Positions 1-7,500 of a stretch of 10,834 nucleotides of DNA are shown in pieces. The first letter of the stretch is position 1, and each line of letters opens with the position of its first letter. The DNA is from Candidatus Woesearchaeota archaeon (GTDB taxonomy: Archaea; Nanobdellota; Nanobdellia; Woesearchaeales; UBA525), in assembly GCA_013331575.1 (NCBI GenBank), contig DUGD01000021.1, positions 10,225-21,058 of the forward strand, given 5' to 3'. The notes beneath the pieces are model-generated. The model had not been told where the DNA came from. It was given only the letters and a program-made list of their open reading frames with translations, and searched no databases. The position numbers were made by a program, and so were the translations under genes.

Positions 1-1068
1 CTCTTCTTCAACGACAGCACCGAGTACAGCGATACGTCACTCAACCAGACAGGAGATAATTCGTTCATCATCACCAAGCCCGACGGGAAGTATCTCTGGC
101 ATCTCGAGTGCGTGGATGAGGCCGATAATGCCAATATCTCCGAGGAACGCACGCTCACCATCGACACTATACCGCCGACCGACGTAACATTGCTGTCTCC
201 TGCGAACAACACATTCACGAACAACAACACGCCCACGCTTACATGGAGCCAGACCGTAGAATCGCACTTCAAGAACTATACTGTGATCGTGAGCGACAAC
301 GATACATTCCAGTATACAAACATGACGTACGGAACGTTTGACATCGCAACCACTATATTCGACGTGGTCGCTCCTTGGATGGACGGAACATGGTACTGGA
401 AGGTCATCGCGTACGACCTCGCTGGAAACAGCGCCGATCCATTCTTCGCATATACCATCGATTCGACCCCTCCCGCAGAGTTCATCCTCGTCTCCCCGCT
501 CGACAACACCGCAAGCAACGACCGGACGCCCACGCTCGAATGGAGCGGAAGCAGCGACCAGAACTTCGCGAACTACACCATACTCGTCACAGACAGCCTA
601 TCGTTCGGGCACGTCAACATGACATACAACGTGAGCGATAACAACACCGTTAGTTTCACCCCGTTGGTTGACTGGGCAGACAACACCATCTGGTACTGGA
701 AGGTTATAGCGTACGATAACGCAAGCAACGGCCGCAACAGCTCGCAGACGTTCACCTATATCACCGATAACACCGCACCGACCGTCAGGCTTGTGACGCC
801 GGCTAATAACACGCTTTTCCAGTCCGGAAGCTCGTCGCTCATCACGTTCAAGTACAACGTGTCGGATCTCAGCGACGTATCGAACTGCACCATCACCATC
901 AACGATTCGTCTTCCATAGTAACGAGCATAGACTATTTCATAACGAAGAACATCAATCAGACGTTCGTGCAATCGCTCTCCAGCGGTGACTATAACTGGT
1001 CGGTGGAATGCATCGACGCGGCCGGAAACACCGGCCTGAGCGCTAAGCACAACCTGAGCGTGAACATC
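1..1068 (+). repeat. Four Ig/fibronectin-like repeats (first partial) in gene 1
   Basis: Units of about 100 residues begin near bases 166, 463 and 769, with a truncated unit before them. Each starts with a D-x-x-x-P segment followed by L-(L/V)-(S/T)-P-x-(D/N)-N-T, and ends in a W-x-(V/W)-x-(C/A)-x-D-x-A-(G/S)-N turn before the next unit. The second and third units lack cysteine and carry Y-W-K-V-I-A-Y-D. The fourth has an N-C-T cysteine and a W-S-V-E-C cysteine, spaced for an intradomain disulfide; the truncated first unit keeps only the second cysteine. Such repeats typically act as stalk or spacer modules in archaeal and bacterial surface proteins. Confidence 0.85.
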
Positions 1069-4000
1069 ACGCTACCCAAATTACGGCTCTATGATACTAC
1101 GGCATCGGACGTCCCGACGCTGAACACGAGCGCGAACAGCACTGCGATAGCGGTCTACGTCAACTACACAGGAACCGCACGCAACAGCATACCGAAATAC
1201 CGCCAATGGAACGGTACGGGCTGGAGTGTTGAAGGGAGTCTGCCGACTGCGGGAAGCCCCGTGCGTTGGGTCAAGGTCGCGGCCAGCCCCGTTCTCGCGT
1301 CAGCGGACCAGGTGACGGCCGCGACGCTCAGCGACGACGGATACATCGACATGTATCTTTGGAACGGTTCGAGCTGGTCGGCATACAACAACGTCGCAAG
1401 CATCGGAACGACGAACAACGCGTACCGCGCTTACGACGTAGAGTACGAGACGCAACGCGGGCGGCCGATACTCATCAGCGGCAATTACACGAACAGTACC
1501 TGCGAACTGCGCCATCATGCGTGGAACGGTACTGGTTTCGATGCCGGGACCTGCATCAACGACCCTTCAATATCGACGGCATTCAACATTGGTTTCGTAC
1601 GCGTCGCTCGTAACCCCGACCCGCTATCGAACGAGATGGCACTCATCTATACTGACAGGACGAACGCTGACGTTCGCTCGCTCGTATGGAACGGCAGTGC
1701 GTGGGGACAACCGCGAAATATCACGCTCACCGTCAGCATAACGACCGAGGAGTGCATTGGCATCGCGTATGAGCAATCGAGCAAGGATATACTTGCTGTT
1801 GCAGGACAAGGAACTGTTGTCGCTTATTCAACATACAACGGCACTGCGTGGGGTACTAGCGGCACAATAGACACGAACGCCGCCACCGCGAGCACGCTCA
1901 ACTGGATAACGCTGAAACCGAACCCCGCGGGCGACGACATCATGGTCACCGTAGTGGACGCACAGGCCAGCCCCGACTTATCGGCCGGGAGATGGACGGG
2001 AACGACCTGGACCGCCACCGGACAACGTGACCCCGGCGTCGATACCCAAATTTCACGCCCTGCAGACTTTGAATGGCACCAAACTGGTAACAGCGGCGTC
2101 ATGGTCTATGCGACCGCTGCAGGACAACTCGCTCGGCAGACATACAGCACTGTGAGCTCTTGGAGTGCACCTGCAACGCTAGCGACAGGAACAAACGCTC
2201 ACAGATGGATTGTGGGTGCTATAAACCCTGGCAATGCAAGCGGTGATGTGCGATCGCTTTTCATGTCACAAGAAGTAACGAGCCAACAATTGGATGGCGT
2301 AGCATGGACGGGACTGACGCTCATCGATCAGAACGCTGCGTTCACAACAAATGTTGGCGCAGTGACATACCAGAGTTTCGATCTCGTATTCAAGCGCTTC
2401 GCACCGCAAGCATCGCAGGGGAGCAGGAATATATCACTCAACGAGAGCGTAGACGATACAACGAATATTATCACTGCGATGAAATCTGACCTCACAATGC
2501 TCACGAACGCGACAAGCAAACCGATGAGCGAGTACGGCACGCTCGGGTTCTCGTTCCCGGCGGGTGCGGGGATAACGTTCTCCACGCTGTTCGGGACGAT
2601 GCTCACCGGCACGAGCTACATAACATGGGACGCGTACAAGGTGAACGCGAGCGGGGAGTACCGGTTGTGCGGCTACGGCAACAAGTCGCGCACAGGCGCC
2701 GATCGACAACTGAGCTCGTCGTATTCGGTCGTAACGGCGTCGTGCATCATACCCAACGTCACGCGCTTGCAACGCGAGGATACCATCAGAGTCTACACCT
2801 ATGTCAACTCGAGCGTCAACAACACCATAACCAAATACGCCGACAGCGTCGACACCTACGTGGAGCTCGGCGGATTCCCGCTCGGCAATCTGACACTCTC
2901 GGTAATCGTGCCAATCACCGACCCGCTCATCAGCGAGGGCGAGAATATGACCTTGATATGCTTGGCGAATTGCTCCGGCGGCTATTGCGAGAACGTCCGG
3001 GTGAGCGGTGAGATCAACGACACACCCACCACGTTCACTAACTTGAGTTATACGCAAGGACGGATAATACTCAACTCCTCGGCAGAGAACCCCCTTATCA
3101 TAGGAACTATCAATACCACGATGAACGCGACATACAGCCTCATCGGCGCTGAGTACAGCTTCAACAACACGCTCCGATGCAGTGCGACAAGCGAATGGGT
3201 GAATGCGACGAGCAATCTACAGAACGCGAGCGTTCTCGATACGCTGGCACCGAACATCACGCTTCTCTCGCCGGAGGACACGAGCGGATGGGACCCTGCG
3301 AATTTCACATTCACATTCAACGCGAGCGACCGCAGGATAGATTCCTGCACACTCTGGGGCAATTGGAGCGGTACATGGACTGCAGAAGAGACGATCATAC
3401 CCAACAACGGCACACCCACTTCTTTCTCGACGATAGAGCTGCTCGAGTACAAGACATACATCTGGAATGTCAGATGCAATGACACTGCGGGAAACAGCGC
3501 TTTCGGCCCGTCCAACTACACCTTCACGATCGCCGGCGACATGCTCATCAACGGTTCGGAGATAAACTTCTCGAACAGCAATCCCGCGGAGGGCAGCGAT
3601 ATCGCCATCTTCGCCACTGTGCGTAACAGGGCAAACCGCAACGAGAACAACGTCAACGTCGCATTCTACATCAACGATCCGCAAGGAGCGAACTCCACGC
3701 AGATCGGTAGCAACATCACCATCCCTTTCCTCGGCGCGCTCCAGAACGTCACGGTGAACGTCTCGTACACAGCGCTCTTGGGCGCGAACCACATCTTCGT
3801 TGTCGTCGACCCAGTTTATGGTTCGGGAGACATCTTCGAATCGAACGAGGACAACAACATCGGCAACACAACGCTCTATGTGACGATCTGGCAGGTGTAC
3901 TACGGGAACACCAGCGGCAATGTCAGCGTAGGAACCGGCGACAACAACACTTTCGTGAGCTGGATGATACAAAACATCACCGGCAACATCTACATCAGCG

Positions 4001-4461
4001 ATAGCGACACCACAAACGGCATACAGTTCCCGTTACTGCGCCCGTTAGGAAGGAACACCGCCGGTGCGGCGACTGTCGATACGACCGACGATTTCGAGGA
4101 GTTCGATGCACTGCTCGGAACGAGCGGCTATGACGACAACGTGACTTTCACGTTCACCGACGCCGGTACACCTCGCATGACTGCGACGCTCCAGATATAC
4201 AGCAGCACGGTGAACAATGTGCCTATGATAAATTCGACCGTTGATGGAAATCACACGACCGGCGTGCTATGGGACGCTGACGATTCCACCAATGGATATT
4301 ACGACCTCACGGACAGCGAGGATGTAGTATTCGTGACCAGGATACAGACGAACACCAGCAGTGCGTACGGGATGAACGATTTCGTTGCGAAGATACCGTC
4401 GCCTCTCAAGGCCTACAAGGGAACGACCGACACAGTGAACCTCTACTACGAGATACAATGA
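1..4461 (+). CDS. Giant modular secreted surface protein (Ig-like repeats, beta-propeller-like repeats, CARDB), 5' partial
   Basis: The frame is open from base 1 to the TGA at 4459-4461, so the N-terminus and any signal peptide lie outside the window; 1486 residues are present. Domains in order (residues of the fragment): partial Ig-like repeat 1-55; three Ig-like repeats about 56-357; eight tryptophan-rich repeats about 381-800, probably a beta-propeller; a beta-rich module 801-955 with two cysteines; a module with cysteines at 987, 991 and 996; an Ig-like repeat about 1079-1180; a CARDB domain about 1180-1295; and a C-terminal module 1296-1486. About 75 N-x-S/T sequons were counted by hand, which fits an exported, heavily N-glycosylated archaeal protein. 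There is no C-terminal hydrophobic segment, so it is either released, anchored at the unseen N-terminus, or held non-covalently. An adhesion or ligand-binding role is inference. No catalytic motif is visible. It lies 68 bases upstream of a second protein of the same type. Confidence 0.93.
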   Translation, partial: LFFNDSTEYSDTSLNQTGDNSFIITKPDGKYLWHLECVDEADNANISEERTLTIDTIPPTDVTLLSPANNTFTNNNTPTLTWSQTVESHFKNYTVIVSDNDTFQYTNMTYGTFDIATTIFDVVAPWMDGTWYWKVIAYDLAGNSADPFFAYTIDSTPPAEFILVSPLDNTASNDRTPTLEWSGSSDQNFANYTILVTDSLSFGHVNMTYNVSDNNTVSFTPLVDWADNTIWYWKVIAYDNASNGRNSSQTFTYITDNTAPTVRLVTPANNTLFQSGSSSLITFKYNVSDLSDVSNCTITINDSSSIVTSIDYFITKNINQTFVQSLSSGDYNWSVECIDAAGNTGLSAKHNLSVNITLPKLRLYDTTASDVPTLNTSANSTAIAVYVNYTGTARNSIPKYRQWNGTGWSVEGSLPTAGSPVRWVKVAASPVLASADQVTAATLSDDGYIDMYLWNGSSWSAYNNVASIGTTNNAYRAYDVEYETQRGRPILISGNYTNSTCELRHHAWNGTGFDAGTCINDPSISTAFNIGFVRVARNPDPLSNEMALIYTDRTNADVRSLVWNGSAWGQPRNITLTVSITTEECIGIAYEQSSKDILAVAGQGTVVAYSTYNGTAWGTSGTIDTNAATASTLNWITLKPNPAGDDIMVTVVDAQASPDLSAGRWTGTTWTATGQRDPGVDTQISRPADFEWHQTGNSGVMVYATAAGQLARQTYSTVSSWSAPATLATGTNAHRWIVGAINPGNASGDVRSLFMSQEVTSQQLDGVAWTGLTLIDQNAAFTTNVGAVTYQSFDLVFKRFAPQASQGSRNISLNESVDDTTNIITAMKSDLTMLTNATSKPMSEYGTLGFSFPAGAGITFSTLFGTMLTGTSYITWDAYKVNASGEYRLCGYGNKSRTGADRQLSSSYSVVTASCIIPNVTRLQREDTIRVYTYVNSSVNNTITKYADSVDTYVELGGFPLGNLTLSVIVPITDPLISEGENMTLICLANCSGGYCENVRVSGEINDTPTTFTNLSYTQGRIILNSSAENPLIIGTINTTMNATYSLIGAEYSFNNTLRCSATSEWVNATSNLQNASVLDTLAPNITLLSPEDTSGWDPANFTFTFNASDRRIDSCTLWGNWSGTWTAEETIIPNNGTPTSFSTIELLEYKTYIWNVRCNDTAGNSAFGPSNYTFTIAGDMLINGSEINFSNSNPAEGSDIAIFATVRNRANRNENNVNVAFYINDPQGANSTQIGSNITIPFLGALQNVTVNVSYTALLGANHIFVVVDPVYGSGDIFESNEDNNIGNTTLYVTIWQVYYGNTSGNVSVGTGDNNTFVSWMIQNITGNIYISDSDTTNGIQFPLLRPLGRNTAGAATVDTTDDFEEFDALLGTSGYDDNVTFTFTDAGTPRMTATLQIYSSTVNNVPMINSTVDGNHTTGVLWDADDSTNGYYDLTDSEDVVFVTRIQTNTSSAYGMNDFVAKIPSPLKAYKGTTDTVNLYYEIQ
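1141..2400 (+). repeat. Eight ~52-residue W-N-G-(S/T)-x-W repeats, beta-propeller-like domain
   Basis: A recurring turn motif, best form W-N-G-(S/T)-x-W, starts at bases 1207, 1360, 1522, 1687, 1834, 1993, 2143 and 2305. The spacing in residues is 51, 54, 55, 49, 53, 50 and 54. Between motifs each unit has a strand of the type W-x-x-V/L-x-x-x-P or F-x-x-V-A-R-N-P, a glycine or aspartate turn, and a second hydrophobic strand. The last two copies are degenerate (a tyrosine-led copy and A-W-T-G). A final half unit near bases 2371-2400 has no motif after it and could close the ring with the first unit. Regular four-strand-sized units of about 50 residues with one conserved tryptophan turn are typical of beta-propellers. 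The fold and the blade number (seven or eight) are inference. Confidence 0.75.
2890..3228 (+). other. Three-cysteine beta-rich module in gene 1
   Basis: Residues about 964-1076 of the gene 1 fragment form a beta-rich segment following a P-L-I-S-E-G-E-N-M-T start. It contains the cluster C-L-A-N-C-S-G-G-Y-C (cysteines at bases 2959, 2971 and 2986) and a later R-C-S-A-T cysteine near base 3179. This arrangement suggests a disulfide-stabilised extracellular domain. Similar segments recur, as I recall, in large surface proteins of uncultivated archaea, but I cannot assign a named family. The segment carries many sequons. Confidence 0.5.
3235..3537 (+). repeat. Additional Ig-like repeat in gene 1
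   Basis: This is one further Ig-like unit starting L-D-T-L-A-P-N-I-T-L-L-S-P, with S-C-T-L-W in the middle and W-N-V-R-C-N-D-T-A-G-N near the end. The two cysteines match the disulfide-type units seen in gene 2. It stands alone between the three-cysteine module and the CARDB domain. Confidence 0.8.
3538..3885 (+). other. CARDB-like domain in gene 1
   Basis: Residues about 1180-1295 of the fragment show the CARDB pattern. There is an N-P-A-E-G-S-D-I start, an A-T-V-R-N-R strand, an N-N-V-N-V-A-F-Y turn and strand, a long N-V-T-V-N-V-S strand, and the diagnostic end V-D-P-V-Y-G-S-G-D-I-F-E-S-N-E-D-N-N. CARDB (cell adhesion related domain found in bacteria, also common in archaea) is an Ig-fold module of surface proteins. 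The assignment rests on recognising this pattern by eye. Confidence 0.8.
3886..4458 (+). other. C-terminal module of gene 1, no membrane anchor
   Basis: The last 191 residues follow the CARDB domain and begin with W-Q-V-Y-Y-G-N. They contain an N-V-P-M-I-N-S-T element, then G-V-L-W-D-A-D-D, Y-Y-D-L-T-D-S-E-D-V-V-F-V-T-R-I and Y-G-M-N-D-F, and end with L-Y-Y-E-I-Q. I recall comparable endings on other giant archaeal surface proteins, which would make this a conserved C-terminal module, but it has no name that I can give. No hydrophobic helix or basic tail is present, so any membrane attachment by this end must be indirect. Confidence 0.6.
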
Positions 4462-4529
4462 TATGATGGATGAATACGACGGATGATGTACAATGCGAGT
4501 GGAATGACACAACATAGAAAGGAACAATC
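4462..4529 (+). other. 68-base intergenic gap between the two giant genes
   Basis: This is the only non-coding stretch in the window. It contains several G-A-T-G tetramers but no run of T that could act as an archaeal terminator, and no A/T-rich TATA-like box at the distance expected for a promoter of the downstream gene. The simplest reading is that both genes share one transcript. Confidence 0.6.
4518..4523 (+). promoter_or_regulatory. Weak ribosome binding site for start ATG 4530
   Basis: The sequence AAAGGA lies six bases before ATG 4530. Only the AGGA core matches the archaeal anti-Shine-Dalgarno, so it is a modest site. It supports the longer start, which adds 23 hydrophilic residues ahead of the export segment. 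Confidence 0.45.
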
Positions 4530-7500
4530 ATGACAACGATATCGAAGGAAGACCGCAACCAGAACTCCGCTAAGCGGGCACGCTATAGGGAGGATGAAAT
4601 GAGAGCCATTGATATGACTATCATGCTCGTCTTGTTTGCTCTCGCTCTTTCCGCCGTGATTCCAGAGATAGGTCGCGCGCTATCGGACAACGGGGCTGAC
4701 GGAATCGATGAGTTATCCGTGTCTAGCGATCCGAACGCAATCAACAATGAAGGAACATATCTGCTGTCAGTCACCGCGCACGATCAGGATGCTGGATATT
4801 TGTCGGCTTCTCCTGCAACAATATCGGTCAGTTTCAAGGATGCGAGTGGTGCGATTCAAGAACTACAACATCTCCCTATCGATATTTGGTCGATTGAGGT
4901 AAGCACCCGCACACAACACTTGAGAATGCTGGGATCGGATGACACCATCGAGCTTCCCGTTGTGTTTACGCCTTTTGAGGTCGGACCACACACGATATCG
5001 CTCATCGATAGACGAGTTGGGCTCTCAGTGTCTGAGATGGTTATCAATGTGCAAGCTCCATCGCGACCCCAAGTTCTTGCATCGGAACCGGATGATGGAA
5101 CTGATGATGTCGACGGCGCTTTCGGGGATAGTGAAGCGTATGAAGACTACTATGTTCAGGAGGACGGCGATATCAGTGATACCTACGGAACTAACGCTCC
5201 AGTACCAACCATATTGAAAACCACTCCCGTTGTAGATGGATCGCCCTCTGCCGTACCGAATACGGCACGAAAGGAAACCATCATGCATGGTTCGCGGGAG
5301 CGCAGTATCATAGCGCAGGAGTGGACTGACAACGGCGTGACAATAGGACTGGACCTCATAGGACAGGATGCGCAGGAACCGAAACGCGTGTTCATACGCC
5401 AACAAGTGACCGCTCAGCAAAGCTTGCGTGAACGACAGATCAGGCGTGGAGAACCGAACGCGGAAACAGGGCCAACAGTGGATGTTGGTATTGCAGGTAT
5501 AACAGCATTCGATGGAATAACGGGCAACGGCACGAGTAATGGGACGGTCAACAACAGTGGCGACACAGACATGATGGCCGCTGACGGCGCGGCGTACGAT
5601 ATCGACATCGAAGATCCTATACCACAGGTGCGCCGTCTATCACTGCGCGGCGTGAGAGATACCGGACGGATACAAGTCAGGATGGAGAATGTAGAATCGC
5701 CGAGCATAAGCGATGTAAGTGTCATCTCCGCCTTTGCCATCGATCCAAGCCAATCTGGAATGACAGATGGTACGATAACGAAGGTCGCGAGCGGCACGAG
5801 CCTCCATAAATGCGCGCTCTGGGATTTCGACGAACAGACGTGCCTCGGGGAATGGGTTTTTGTCACAGCGCTCACACCAGGAGAGGAGTACGATATTGCA
5901 CTCACACCGGACGATCCGGGCTTCGCCGAAGGCATCGTCGATATCGGATATCCAACCAATCTCGATCTCAACAATCTCTTCGCGCTCGCGAGCGTACCAT
6001 CGCCGATGGAGACAAACAGCACACCGTGGGGAGTCGTCGTGTACAATCCGACGAACCAGAGCGTGAGAGTCACGAATCTCACGCTCTACGCGAGAAGCGG
6101 CACGGGGACGGGATCGATATTCTCCGCGGTCAGCGCGGTCACGCCCCAAAATACTTGGGCGATACCTGCCGCCTACAGAGTCAACTGGAACGGCACCGTG
6201 GTCATCGATCCATACGACGCACAGGAGTTCATCGTCAATGTGTCCGGACCAAACTCGAACATCGCGAATATTATAGTCCACGTGAACGTCACGACGAACG
6301 TCTCGAATCTGAGCACCAACGGCTACGTGACATACACCGCGTTGAACACCAACCTACCGCAACCGACCGTCTACCTCCCGAACTCCTCGAACGACACATC
6401 GTACACCATACAGGACATAGAACCGAACACGACGCGTGAATACACCATTAGGATAGACAACAGACGGAGCATGGCAAACATAAGCATCGGTACCACACTT
6501 CTTCTCTATGTACCTCCTGGCTGGAAAGACGTCACTGCCTCCTCGCAGAGTGGTTGGAGTGTGGGAACGATACGCGGAGATGAGGATGGTGGATGGCTCA
6601 TTGTACCGCAAGTAGTGACGACGCCCATAAACAGAGGTAGCCATCTCGATTTCGTGTTCAACGCCACCGCTCCTGACTACGACCGCACGTCGATATACCA
6701 CCTCCGCGGCATGCTCATAGGACCCAGTTCCACTACAGGGACCGGTATTAACAGCGTGATTAACGCTGCGTTGCAAGTGGTGAACGACTCCACGCCACTT
6801 CTCAACAGTACAGATGGAAGATACACTGCCGTCAGCACTCGCGGCGGGACACAAACGCTGAGCCAGTATGTGACCATGCCTGCACCCGCCGGACGCGGTG
6901 CAGAGAATGTATGGGGTATTGTCGTAGTGAACCCGACAAATGATCCTGTCAATGTCACACAGATCGATTGGACCTCCGATGTAGGATTCTTCAACACGAC
7001 GACCGGCATCACCGGCGGTACATGGACAAGGCCATCATCAAGCAACGTGCGATGGACAGGTACCGAAACGATACCTGCTCGCGGGACGAAAGAGTTCATC
7101 ATGAAAGCAAGGCCCTTAGGCAACGCGAACACCATCGCCACGATAGCGATTGCGACGCAGACTGATGCAGGCACCATCACGACCGATAATCACGTCACGT
7201 ACATGCGTAGCGGCAACATACAGTATCCGGCGCTGTATACGCTCAATAGCACAAAAGGAATAACGCTCACACATGACAATCTCACGCCAGGACAGCCGCA
7301 CAACGTCACGATCAGGGTGAACAATACCGGCGCGGGAACGGCGATACCCACATATACGAAGCTCGAGATATATATTCCGCCAGGATGGACAAACATCACC
7401 GCGAATACGCAGACAGGTTGGCTCATCACGAATATTCGCTCCGATCCGCGCGGTGGCGGAGTGATACATGCCATAACATATACCACAACCATAGCAGTGA

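Noticed and set aside
3217..3972. Minus-strand open frame of 251 codons
   Set aside because: It lies fully antisense to gene 1. Its arginine-, valine- and aspartate-rich composition is what antisense reading of this codon usage gives, and it has no recognisable motif or ribosome binding site. The other antisense frames, for example 2434-3057, 5414-6082 and 5640-6281, were rejected for the same reason.
4462..4529. Possible promoter or terminator between the genes
   Set aside because: No TATA-like box at a fitting distance, no T-run and no convincing hairpin were seen.
4483..4533. 16-codon open frame in the gap, ending in an ATGA overlap with the gene 2 start
   Set aside because: It is too short to judge and has no ribosome binding site before it. 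It is mentioned only as a possible coupling element in the start-site finding.
4599..4685. Type IV pilin-like (class III) signal peptide
   Set aside because: A short charged start before a hydrophobic stretch is superficially similar, but the A-L-S site after the stretch and the size of the protein fit an ordinary signal peptide or anchor better.
5810..6439. Plus-strand open frame of 209 codons in another frame
   Set aside because: It overlaps gene 2 completely, is rich in arginine, histidine and serine, and shows no domain. The gene 2 frame continues through it with clear repeats and sequons.
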